Positions 1 to 5,584 of a stretch of DNA of 6,697 nucleotides are shown one piece after another. How positions within the stretch are numbered: the first letter of the stretch is position 1; each line of letters opens with the position of its first letter. The translations under genes and the position numbers were made by a program. The stretch is from an uncultured Eubacteriales bacterium (GTDB taxonomy: Bacteria > Bacillota_A > Clostridia > Oscillospirales > Oscillospiraceae). The stretch is from positions 1-6,697 of the forward strand of contig CATIYU010000053.1 of assembly GCA_949739085.1 (NCBI GenBank). The letters are read 5' to 3'. The notes below the pieces were generated by a model that saw nothing but the letters and a program-made list of their open reading frames with translations, made no database searches and was not told the DNA's origin.

Positions 1-11
1 ATAGACACAGG

Positions 12-51
12 CAGCGCCCCCTTCCAGGAAGGGAGCGGGCGCTGTCTCTCT
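12..51 (+). terminator. possible intrinsic terminator of an upstream gene
   Basis: CAGCGCCC (12-19) pairs with GGGCGCTG (37-44), and inside it CCTTCC (20-25) can pair in part with GGAAGG (27-32), with a GAGC bulge on the right side. A pyrimidine-rich tail (TCTCTCTATT) follows. The tail is poorer in T than those of the other terminators in this window, so this may be only a hairpin. A gene ending just before position 1 on the + strand would support it. I see no coding region in 1-235. Confidence 0.35.
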
Positions 52-93
52 ATTCCGGCAGCCCCCGCCGGATGGCCGGCAGCCTGGAAAAAT

Positions 94-103
94 TTTGCGC
101 AAA
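94..103. promoter_or_regulatory. 10-bp palindrome upstream of the kinase promoter, possible operator
   Basis: TTTGCGCAAA is a perfect palindrome with a central CG, lying about 25 bp upstream of the predicted -35 box of the sugar-kinase operon. LacI/GalR-family operators are commonly palindromes with a central CG, and sugar-kinase operons are often under such regulators. No regulator gene of that family is in the window. A 10-bp palindrome can also occur by chance, so the call is weak. Confidence 0.2.
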
Positions 104-128
104 CTGGATATTTTTTCCTTTCCCACCC

Positions 129-158
129 TTGCGGAGCGGGGGGCAATAATGGTAGAAT
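129..158 (+). promoter_or_regulatory. predicted sigma-A promoter (extended -10) for the kinase-esterase-hydrolase operon
   Basis: The -10 hexamer TAGAAT (153-158) differs from TATAAT at one base and is preceded by TG at 150-151 with a one-base gap, which is the extended -10 motif. The -35 candidate TTGCGG (129-134) keeps only TTG and lies 18 bp upstream. A start near 165 would give a leader of about 124 nt before the kinase start codon. An A/T-rich stretch (about 86-120) lies upstream. Confidence 0.5.
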
Positions 159-220
159 AGGGGTATTCATCCCGGCGGCATGTACAACAGAATAGGATAG
201 CGGAACAGGAGGAACACAGA

Positions 221-264
221 GCGCAGATCTGCGCAATGGGCCTTTTCCCCCGGGAAAAAGGCCC
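221..264 (+). other. two adjacent hairpins in the kinase mRNA leader
   Basis: GCGCAGATCTGCGC (221-234) is a perfect 14-bp palindrome able to fold as a 5-bp stem with a GATC loop. Next to it GGGCCTTTT (238-246) pairs with AAAAGGCCC (256-264), 9 bp, around a C-rich/GGG centre. No T-tract follows the second hairpin, so it is not an intrinsic terminator. The kinase ribosome binding site (273-281) begins 9 nt after it. The structures may affect mRNA stability or translation initiation, which is inference. Confidence 0.4.
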
Positions 265-292
265 GGAAAACCGGAGGGAGGAAACAGTATGA
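236..292 (+). CDS. putative 18-codon leader peptide overlapping the kinase start
   Basis: An ATG at 236 opens a reading frame of 18 codons that stops at TGA 290-292, so its stop overlaps the kinase ATG (289-291) in an ATGA arrangement typical of translational coupling. The peptide is charged and Glu/Arg-rich (MGLFPREKGP...). Its only Shine-Dalgarno candidate, AGGAGG at 207-212, is 23 nt upstream, too far when linear. The palindrome at 221-234 lies between them, and folding it would bring the effective spacing to about 9 nt. No homologous leader is known to me, and chance is quite possible. Confidence 0.2.
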   Translation: MGLFPREKGPENRREETV

Positions 293-1572
293 AACGGGGA
301 CATCTTCTGGAACTTCTTCAAAGCGGCGCGCTCCTATCTCAGCTGGAACCAGTCTACGGCCAGGACGCCGGAGCGGCCAACGGGCGGCTGCGGGAGCTGG
401 TTCTGGAATTCGCCGGCGTCTTTCCCTGCACGGATACGTCCGACACCTGGCTCTTTTCCACGCCAGGCCGGGCGGAATTGGGGGGCAGCCACACGGACCA
501 CCAGCGGGGACGCGGCCTGGCGGCGGCGGTAAATCTGGACACCATCGCCTGCGTGGTTCCCAACAGTTCTGGGATCATCCGGGTAAAATCCCGGGGCCAC
601 CGTATGGCGGCGGTGGAGCTGGAAAATCTCTCCATCCAGGAGGCGGAGATGGGGAACTCCCCCTCCCTGGTGCGGGGCGTGGCCGCCCGGCTGGGGCAGC
701 TGGGCTATGCCATAGGCGGCTTTGACGCCTACACCACTAGCATTGTCCCAAGGGGCAGCGGGCTCAGCTCCTCGGCGGCGTTCGAAGTGCTGGTGGCCAC
801 CATTATGAACCACCTCTTTTGCGGCGGCGCACTGAGCCCCCTCCAGACGGCTCAGACCGCCCTGTACGCGGAAAACGTCTACTTCGGCAAACCCAGCGGC
901 CTGCTGGACCAGCTGGCCTGCGCGTCGGGCGGGGTAATCGCCGCCGATTTCCACTTCCCCCGGGAACCCGCCGTCCGCCGCCTGCCCATGGACCTGGACG
1001 CCCAGGGCTACGCGCTGTGCATCGTGGACACCCGGGCCAGCCACGCGGACCTGGTCAGCGACTTTGCGGCCATCCCTCGGGAGATGGAGCAGGCGGCCGC
1101 CTGCTTTGGACAGAAAACACTGCGGGACGTGGACTACCAGGAATTTCTGCGGGAGATCCCCCGGGTCCGGGCCAGCTGCGGCGACCGGGCGGTGCTGCGG
1201 GCCTATCACTTCTTCCAGGAGGACCGGCGGGTGCTGCGGCAATGGGAGGCCCTGGAGCAGGGGGACTTCCCCGCCTTTCTCCAGTGCGCCCGGGCCTCCG
1301 GCCTGTCCTCTTTCATGTACCTGCAAAACGTGAGCAACCACAAGGACAGCCGCTTCCAGCCGCTGGCCCTGCTCCAGGCCCTGGCAGAGGAGCTGCTGGA
1401 GGACGCCGGCGCGGTGCGGGTCCAGGGCGGAGGCTTCGCGGGTACGGTGGAGGCGTTCGTTCCCCTGCTGCGGCTGGAGCGGTTCATTCAGGGTATGGAG
1501 GACATGGCCGGGCAGGGGTCCTGCCACGCCGTCCGCCTGCGCGGGGCGGGGTCCGTCCTGCTGGCCTGCTGA
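289..1572 (+). CDS. galactokinase-like GHMP sugar kinase
   Basis: This 427-residue protein belongs to the GHMP kinase superfamily and resembles cytoplasmic galactokinases, which phosphorylate a sugar at C1 using ATP. Three signatures are in order. The N-terminal sugar motif PGRAELGGSHTDH is at residues 59-71, the ATP-binding loop PRGSGLSSSAA at 154-164, and the C-terminal glycine-rich motif QGGGFAGT at 379-386. The conserved Asp expected as catalytic base is D207 in GLLDQ. Classical GalK has GRVNLIGEHTDY at motif 1; here Arg61, His68 and Asp70 are kept but the galactose-contacting Glu is Ser67, so the substrate may not be galactose. The length is somewhat above the usual 380-400 because of an extended N-terminus. 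The ATG follows GGAGGGAGG (273-281) at 7 nt. It is the first main gene of an operon with an esterase and a nitrilase-type hydrolase; no galT, galE or transporter is adjacent. Confidence 0.85.
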   Translation: MKRGHLLELLQSGALLSQLEPVYGQDAGAANGRLRELVLEFAGVFPCTDTSDTWLFSTPGRAELGGSHTDHQRGRGLAAAVNLDTIACVVPNSSGIIRVKSRGHRMAAVELENLSIQEAEMGNSPSLVRGVAARLGQLGYAIGGFDAYTTSIVPRGSGLSSSAAFEVLVATIMNHLFCGGALSPLQTAQTALYAENVYFGKPSGLLDQLACASGGVIAADFHFPREPAVRRLPMDLDAQGYALCIVDTRASHADLVSDFAAIPREMEQAAACFGQKTLRDVDYQEFLREIPRVRASCGDRAVLRAYHFFQEDRRVLRQWEALEQGDFPAFLQCARASGLSSFMYLQNVSNHKDSRFQPLALLQALAEELLEDAGAVRVQGGGFAGTVEAFVPLLRLERFIQGMEDMAGQGSCHAVRLRGAGSVLLAC

Positions 1573-1602
1573 CGTCCGCCTATTGAAAAAGGAGGCTTTG
1601 CC

Positions 1603-2457
1603 ATGCTCTACGAAACCATCCCACTATCCGTCCCCGGCGCGGAGGACCCCGCGCTGCTGACGGCCTACGTCCCGGAGAGCTTTCCCGAGCTGGGGCCGGA
1701 CCGGCGGCGGACCGCGCTGATCATCTGCCCTGGCGGCGGCTACCAGGCCCGCTCTCACCGGGAGGGGGAGCCGGTGGCGCTGCGGTTCGCCGGGCTGGGC
1801 TACGCCGTCTTTATTCTACACTACGGCGTGGCGCCCCAGGCCCGCTGGCCCGTGCCGCAGAGGCAGCTTCTGGCCGCCATCGACCACGTGCGCACCAACG
1901 CGGAGCGCTACCACGCCGACCCCGCCGCTGTGATTCCCATGGGCTTCTCCGCCGGCGGCCATCTGGCCGGCTGCGCGGCCACCATGTGGAACAAGCCAGA
2001 GGTGTACCGCGCCCTAAAAAAGAAGTCCCACGCCTTCCGGCCGGACGGCGCGGTGCTCTGTTATCCCGTGGTCACCAGCGGGGAGCACGCCCACCGGGAC
2101 TCCTTTGTGAACCTCCTGGGGGACCGCTATGACGAGCTGCTGGAGACTGTCTCCCTGGAGAGGCGGGTCACCCGCCGGACGCCGCCCATGTTCCTCTGGC
2201 ACACGGCGGATGACACCTCCGTCCCCATGGAGAACGCCCTGCTGCTGGACAAGGCCCTGACCGCCAGGGGCGTGGACCACGAGCTTCGGGTCTATCCCCA
2301 CGGCAGCCACGGCCAGTCCCTGGCGGACCGGACGGTGTTTGCCCCCGACCAAATGCACAGGCTCTCGGTGTCCTGCGGGGTGTGGGTATCCCACTGCGAC
2401 GCCTGGCTTCAGCACCATTTCGGAAGTTCTAACCGTAAGGAGGTTATCGCGCCATGA
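1603..2457 (+). CDS. alpha/beta-hydrolase, acetyl/feruloyl (xylan) esterase-like
   Basis: This 284-residue alpha/beta-hydrolase is of the carboxylesterase type often annotated as acetyl esterase or BD-FAE-like. It would cleave ester groups such as acetyl or feruloyl from sugars. The oxyanion-hole segment PGGGY is at residues 43-47 and the nucleophile elbow GFSAGG at 114-119, with Ser116. The acid residue is in HTADDTSVP (D203 or D204), and the catalytic His is probably H236 in HGSHG. There is no signal peptide or membrane segment, so it should act in the cytoplasm on imported substrate. The ATG is 7 nt after GGAGG (1591-1595), 30 nt downstream of the kinase stop, and its stop overlaps the next gene by ATGA. 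Paired with a sugar kinase, removal of an acyl group before phosphorylation is a reasonable but unproven role. Confidence 0.85.
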   Translation: MLYETIPLSVPGAEDPALLTAYVPESFPELGPDRRRTALIICPGGGYQARSHREGEPVALRFAGLGYAVFILHYGVAPQARWPVPQRQLLAAIDHVRTNAERYHADPAAVIPMGFSAGGHLAGCAATMWNKPEVYRALKKKSHAFRPDGAVLCYPVVTSGEHAHRDSFVNLLGDRYDELLETVSLERRVTRRTPPMFLWHTADDTSVPMENALLLDKALTARGVDHELRVYPHGSHGQSLADRTVFAPDQMHRLSVSCGVWVSHCDAWLQHHFGSSNRKEVIAP

Positions 2458-3341
2458 GTGAATTTCGTATCGCCCTGCTGCAGCTGCTCCCCACTGGCTC
2501 CCTGGCTGGGAACCTGGAAAAGGGGCTGGAGTGGTGCCGCAGGGCAAAGGCCATGGGGGCGGATCTGGCCCTCTTTCCAGAGATGTGGAGCAACGGCTAT
2601 GCTATGGAACAGCCCCTGGAGGCCCTCCGGCGGGACGCCGTGGCTCGGGACGGCAGCTTCGTCCAGGCCTTTGGGGCGCTGGCCGGCGAGCTGGATATGG
2701 CCATTGCCGTCACCTACCTGGAGCAGTATGCGCCCATGCCCCGGAACACCGTGACCGTCTTTGACCGCCGCGGGCGGGAAACGCTGACCTACGCCAAGGT
2801 CCACACCTGCGACTTTGGGGAGGAACGAAACCTGACCCCGGGAGACGGCTTTGCCGCCGCCGCCCTGGACACCCGGGAGGGCCCGGTGCAGATCGGGGCC
2901 ATGATCTGCTACGACCGGGAGTTCCCGGAGAGCGCCCGCGTCCTGATGCTCCAGGGCGCGGAGATCATCCTGGTACCCAACGCCTGCCCCATGGAGCTCA
3001 ACCGCCTCAGCCAGCTCCGGGCCCGGGCGTTCGAGAACATGGTGGGCGTTGCCACCTGCAACTACCCCTACGGCCAGCCGGACTGCAATGGCCACTCCAC
3101 CGCCTTTGACGGCGTGGCCTACGGCGAAATCCGCCCCGGCGTCGTGGAGGCCCGGGATACCCTGGTAGTAGAGGCCGGGGAGGCGGAGGGCATCTACCTG
3201 GCCTCCTTCCCTCTGGACACCATACGGGACTACCGGGCCCAGGAGGTCCACGGCAACGCCTACCGCAGGCCCGCCCAATACAGCCTGCTGCTGTCGGAGG
3301 ACGTCCAGCCCCCCTTCCAGCGGTCCGACGCCCGGCGGTAA
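2454..3341 (+). CDS. carbon-nitrogen hydrolase, nitrilase superfamily
   Basis: This 295-residue cytoplasmic enzyme has the full Glu-Lys-Cys triad of the nitrilase superfamily: Glu43 in FPEMW, Lys115 in YAKVH and Cys152 in ICYDREFPES. Members hydrolyse amides, carbamoyl amides or nitriles. The CYDREFPE signature and the length of about 295 fit the amidase/N-carbamoyl hydrolase branches better than true nitrilases (usually longer). The exact substrate cannot be read from the sequence. The ATG (2454) overlaps the esterase stop (TGA 2455-2457), with Shine-Dalgarno AAGGAGG (2437-2443) inside the esterase gene at a 10-nt spacing, so the two are probably translationally coupled. It is the last gene before a strong terminator. 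Its presence beside a sugar kinase and an esterase suggests a substrate with both ester and amide or carbamoyl decoration. Confidence 0.88.
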   Translation: MSEFRIALLQLLPTGSLAGNLEKGLEWCRRAKAMGADLALFPEMWSNGYAMEQPLEALRRDAVARDGSFVQAFGALAGELDMAIAVTYLEQYAPMPRNTVTVFDRRGRETLTYAKVHTCDFGEERNLTPGDGFAAAALDTREGPVQIGAMICYDREFPESARVLMLQGAEIILVPNACPMELNRLSQLRARAFENMVGVATCNYPYGQPDCNGHSTAFDGVAYGEIRPGVVEARDTLVVEAGEAEGIYLASFPLDTIRDYRAQEVHGNAYRRPAQYSLLLSEDVQPPFQRSDARR

Positions 3342-3347
3342 ATACCA

Positions 3348-3381
3348 GGGAGGCTCCCGCGGAACCGGGGGCCTCCCTTTT
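3348..3381 (+). terminator. intrinsic terminator of the kinase operon
   Basis: GGGAGGC (3348-3354) pairs with GCCTCCC (3371-3377). The stem continues inward through a T-G pair, CCC/GGG (3356-3358 with 3367-3369) and G3359-C3366, closing a 6-nt loop (CGGAAC). TTTT (3378-3381) and further T-rich sequence follow. It begins 6 nt after the hydrolase stop codon and separates this operon from the PadR promoter. Confidence 0.88.
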
Positions 3382-3421
3382 GTGGTTCAGAAAATCTTAA
3401 TACTTTTTTCTCAGAAGTACC

Positions 3422-3450
3422 TTGACAGCAGATGCATAATCTGCTATGAT
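3422..3450 (+). promoter_or_regulatory. near-consensus sigma-A promoter of the padR operon
   Basis: The -35 box TTGACA (3422-3427) is a perfect consensus match. The -10 box TATGAT (3445-3450) matches at five of six bases, and the spacer is exactly 17 bp (3428-3444). An A/T-rich stretch with a T-run (about 3395-3411) lies upstream and could act as an UP element. Transcription should begin near 3457, giving a leader of about 48 nt before the padR start. Such a strong basal promoter is what one expects for a gene held down by a repressor. Confidence 0.85.
3427..3445. promoter_or_regulatory. inverted-repeat operator in the padR promoter spacer
   Basis: AGCAGAT (3427-3433) and ATCTGCT (3439-3445) form a perfect 7-bp inverted repeat around a 5-bp centre (GCATA). 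It spans the whole -35/-10 spacer and overlaps the last base of the -35 and the first base of the -10. A dimeric winged-helix repressor bound here would exclude RNA polymerase. PadR proteins usually bind dyads in their own promoters, so autoregulation by the downstream PadR is the natural inference. The half-site is not the ATGT/ACAT pair known from Bacillus PadR. Confidence 0.65.
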
Positions 3451-3470
3451 AGCACCATGACATGCCGGAC

Positions 3471-3483
3471 GCCGCAAGGCGGC
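3471..3483 (+). other. small hairpin before the padR ribosome binding site
   Basis: GCCGC (3471-3475) pairs with GCGGC (3479-3483) around an AAG loop, ending 6 nt before the padR Shine-Dalgarno. It is short but GC-only, and could protect the 5' end of the message or tune translation. Chance is plausible in GC-rich DNA. Confidence 0.25.
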
Positions 3484-3489
3484 GGCTTG

Positions 3490-3496
3490 AAAGGAG
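3490..3496 (+). promoter_or_regulatory. ribosome binding site that fixes the TTG start of padR
   Basis: AAAGGAG (3490-3496) lies 8 nt upstream of TTG 3505-3507. The other in-frame candidates fit worse. ATG 3382 lies upstream of the promoter and so is not on the transcript. ATG 3457 would sit at the predicted transcription start. GTG 3496 overlaps the Shine-Dalgarno itself. Confidence 0.75.
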
Positions 3497-3504
3497 TGTT
3501 TGGA

Positions 3505-3837
3505 TTGTCCATTTCATCAGATACCCTGCGGGGCCACACGGATACCATTATCCTGACCCAGCTGATGCAGGGCGATAACTACGGCTACGAGATCAACAAG
3601 ACCGTCCAGCAGCGCACCGGCGGGCAGTACGGCTTCAAGGAGGCCACTCTCTACACCGCCTTTAAGCGCCTGGAGTCCGGCGGCTATATCACCTCCTATT
3701 GGGGAGAGGACGGCCCCAGCGCCCGGCGGCGGTACTATTCCATCACCGAGGCGGGACGCAAGTACTGCGAGGAGAGCCGTGCGGAGTGGCAGAACACAAG
3801 GGCCCTGCTGGATGCCTTGATTTTTATGGAGGACTGA
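3505..3837 (+). CDS. PadR-family transcriptional regulator
   Basis: A 110-residue winged-helix DNA-binding protein of the short PadR subfamily (PadR-s2 type). The N-terminus SISSDTLRGHTDTIIL is the standard family opening. YGYEINK (residues 26-32), GFKEATLYTAFKRLESGGYI (43-62) and RRRYYSITEAGR (74-85) cover the helix-turn-helix, recognition helix and wing, followed by a C-terminal dimerisation helix (about 86-109). Members act as dimeric repressors, often relieved by small ligands or stress. Translation from TTG 3505 gives the family-typical N-terminus without extra residues. The stop is 3 nt before the HAAS-DUF4097 gene, and the pair is a recurrent arrangement in Firmicutes. It probably represses its own operon through the inverted repeat at 3427-3445. 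Confidence 0.9.
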   Translation: MSISSDTLRGHTDTIILTQLMQGDNYGYEINKTVQQRTGGQYGFKEATLYTAFKRLESGGYITSYWGEDGPSARRRYYSITEAGRKYCEESRAEWQNTRALLDALIFMED

Positions 3838-3840
3838 ACC

Positions 3841-5244
3841 ATGGAAAGAATGAAAATGAAATTCATTATCGCGGTGACGGAGCGCCTGTCCTCCGCTGCG
3901 GAGAGCGGCGCCAAGGTGGAGCTCATCGAGGAGCTCAGCGACAACCTCTACAGCCGCTGGCAGGACCTCGTCTCCAACGGCATGGACGAGGACGAGGCCT
4001 ACCGCCAGGCCCTGGATGAGCTGGGCGACGTGGACGAGCTGCTGGCCTACCTGGCCAGCCTGGGTCCCGACGGGGAGCTGCCCAAGCAGGACTCCTCCTT
4101 CCGGGACTTCACCAACGAGCTACTTCACGGCGTGGAGGGCATTGTCCGGGAGACCATGAACCAGACCAAGGACGCGGTGGACCAGGCCACGGTCATTGTC
4201 CGCAATGTGGCGGATAAGATCAAGGAGAAGTATCCCGAAGGCTTCAAGGGCCGGGTTTACGTCCACCTGGACGGCGACGGGCAGGACGGCAGCGGAGAGG
4301 ACGCCTGCGGCCCGGAACAGCCGGAGGAACCGGGTAAGGGCTGGTCCTTTGCCGTGGGCTACAACCGGGACCGGGGCGGCTTCTTCTGTGAGGGCAGCCA
4401 TCCCTCCTCCAGCCAGCGGGTGAGCGGCACCGTCTTCCCCTCCCAGGACCTGAAGAGCGTGGACATTCAGCTGGTCAACGGCGATGTCACCATCAACCTG
4501 GACAGCGACCCCGATGCCGACGTCCGCCTGGAGGGCGACACGGACGCGCTGGAAGTCCGGGTGGACGGCAGCGCTGGCGTCCTCTCCATCCGGCAGGGGA
4601 ACACCGCCAGCAGCCGGTTCTTCTTCTACCGCGGCCTAGCCCGCGCGGATGTGGAGCTGACCCTCCCTCAGCGGTTCTGGGACCTCTTGCAGATCTCTAC
4701 CACCAGCGGGGACGTGGACATCGGCGACGGCCTGGAGGCCGGAAAGCTGGCTATTAAAACCACCAGTGGCGACGCCAGCTTTGGCGGCGTGAAATGCTCC
4801 GAGATCTCCTTCCACTCCGCCAGCGGCGACCTGGAGTGCGACGGTACGGCGGGCGAGGTCTACGCGGAATCCTCTAGCGGCGACCTGACGCTGGAAGGCG
4901 TGTTCGGTTCCGTCCGGGCCGGTACGGCCAGCGGCGACGTGGAGCTCTCCGGCAGCATCCATACCCTGCGGTGCAGCAGCGCCAGCGGCGACGTGACGGT
5001 GGAGACGGACGTCCCGCCGGATCAACTGGATATCTCCTCCAAGTCCGGCGACTGCGACGTCACCATGCCCGGCGGCCAGGGTTTTACCCTCCAGTTCAGC
5101 ACCGTCAGCGGCGATCTGGACACCGACTTCCCCCTGGTAGGGCCCGTGGGCTCGCGGTCCGGCGAGGCCATGTACCTGGACGGCGGTGGCAAAACTTTCC
5201 ACATCTCCAGCGTCAGCGGCGATATCTCTCTGCACCAGATGTAA
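3841..5244 (+). CDS. HAAS-domain protein with DUF4097 beta-repeat domain
   Basis: A 467-residue protein in three parts. Residues about 5-75 form a HAAS (DUF1700-like) helical domain with the typical ELIEELSDNLYSR and DEDEAYRQALDELGD stretches; this domain usually travels with PadR regulators. Residues about 85-138 are a predicted amphipathic helical linker (HGVEGIVRETMNQ, VRNVADKIKEKY), followed by an acidic, Gly-rich low-complexity stretch. From about 205 to the end is a DUF4097-type repetitive beta domain with nine SGD turns. I see no signal peptide and no transmembrane helix, unlike many HAAS proteins with membrane regions, so it appears soluble. Molecular function is unknown; sensing or scaffolding for the PadR module is inference. 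The ATG follows TGGAGG (3827-3832) by 8 nt, 3 nt after the padR stop. Another in-frame ATG (3850) is less well placed. Confidence 0.82.
   Translation: MERMKMKFIIAVTERLSSAAESGAKVELIEELSDNLYSRWQDLVSNGMDEDEAYRQALDELGDVDELLAYLASLGPDGELPKQDSSFRDFTNELLHGVEGIVRETMNQTKDAVDQATVIVRNVADKIKEKYPEGFKGRVYVHLDGDGQDGSGEDACGPEQPEEPGKGWSFAVGYNRDRGGFFCEGSHPSSSQRVSGTVFPSQDLKSVDIQLVNGDVTINLDSDPDADVRLEGDTDALEVRVDGSAGVLSIRQGNTASSRFFFYRGLARADVELTLPQRFWDLLQISTTSGDVDIGDGLEAGKLAIKTTSGDASFGGVKCSEISFHSASGDLECDGTAGEVYAESSSGDLTLEGVFGSVRAGTASGDVELSGSIHTLRCSSASGDVTVETDVPPDQLDISSKSGDCDVTMPGGQGFTLQFSTVSGDLDTDFPLVGPVGSRSGEAMYLDGGGKTFHISSVSGDISLHQM
4705..5223 (+). repeat. nine SGD-turn repeats within the DUF4097 domain
   Basis: Ser-Gly-Asp occurs at residues 289, 309, 328, 346, 364, 382, 402, 423 and 459 of the protein, each followed by a short alternating hydrophobic/polar strand. 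Four central copies (codons starting at 4822, 4876, 4930 and 4984) are exactly 54 bp apart and share AGCGGCGAC. The outer copies drift to 19-21 residues, and the last gap is 36, room for one degenerate unit. The pattern suggests a beta-solenoid with one SGD turn per coil. It is a protein repeat, with the spacer-like DNA between copies not conserved. Confidence 0.8.
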
Positions 5245-5277
5245 GCACATCATTCATTTAGAGAGGAAATGAGAAAC

Positions 5278-5568
5278 ATGAATAAGCGTACCACTGATAT
5301 TGTTGCATATCTGACTTATGTGGGCCTCCTGATCGCCTTGGTGGCGGGAGAACGGGAGCAGAGCAAGTTCCACCTGAACCAGTCCCTGGTGATCTGGCTG
5401 GCCGGAACCGTGGTGGGCCTGGTGTCCAGGCTTCCCCTTATCGGCTGGATCATTGGCTCCGTGGGCGGTCTCTTCTGCGGCATCTGCTGGTTTATCGGCA
5501 TCATTAACGCCATTCAGGGCGTGGAGCGTGAGGTCCCCGTGCTGGGACAAATCCGGCTGCTGCATTAA
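5278..5568 (+). CDS. small membrane protein, Tic20/DUF4870-like
   Basis: A 96-residue integral membrane protein with three hydrophobic stretches at residues about 8-23, 36-50 and 53-78. The loop EREQSKFHLNQSLVIW and the tail GVEREVPVLGQIRLL match the pattern of the DUF4870/Tic20-like small membrane family, where a residue cluster like FHxxQ(S/A)L follows the first helix. The role is unknown. ATG 5278 is chosen because GAGAGG (5261-5266) is 11 nt upstream; the in-frame ATG at 5269 would leave only 2 nt. It lies 33 nt after the HAAS-DUF4097 gene and before a strong terminator, so it is most likely the third gene of the PadR operon. It could supply the membrane link that the HAAS-DUF4097 protein lacks, which is inference. 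Confidence 0.75.
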   Translation: MNKRTTDIVAYLTYVGLLIALVAGEREQSKFHLNQSLVIWLAGTVVGLVSRLPLIGWIIGSVGGLFCGICWFIGIINAIQGVEREVPVLGQIRLLH

Positions 5569-5584
5569 TTCTTCCAACTAAATC

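Noticed and set aside
221..234. GCGCAGATCTGCGC as a second PadR operator, since it contains the GCAGAT half-site seen at 3427-3445
   Set aside because: The half-sites abut with no 5-bp centre, so a dimer would face a different geometry. It lies about 60 bp downstream of the predicted start of another operon, and the shared six bases may be chance.
238..264. Leader hairpin as a transcription attenuator
   Set aside because: No T-tract follows (GGAAAACCGG comes next) and no alternative antiterminator pairing or known riboswitch core is visible.
334..1527. 397-codon open frame on the minus strand opposite the sugar kinase
   Set aside because: The composition (Gly/Gln/Pro/Arg/Ala-rich, no recognisable motif) is typical of a shadow of a GC-rich gene. 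The plus-strand kinase has full family motifs and a good ribosome binding site.
819..1586. 255-codon plus-strand frame inside the kinase gene
   Set aside because: Arg/Gly/Pro-rich out-of-frame shadow without a ribosome binding site.
2409..3278. 289-codon open frame on the minus strand opposite the carbon-nitrogen hydrolase
   Set aside because: No family motif and a biased composition; the opposite strand carries an intact Glu-Lys-Cys hydrolase.
4705..5223. Regularly spaced short DNA repeats that might suggest a CRISPR-like array
   Set aside because: The repeated core is only about 9-12 bp, in frame, and encodes Ser-Gly-Asp within a continuous protein; the spacing varies with the protein coils.
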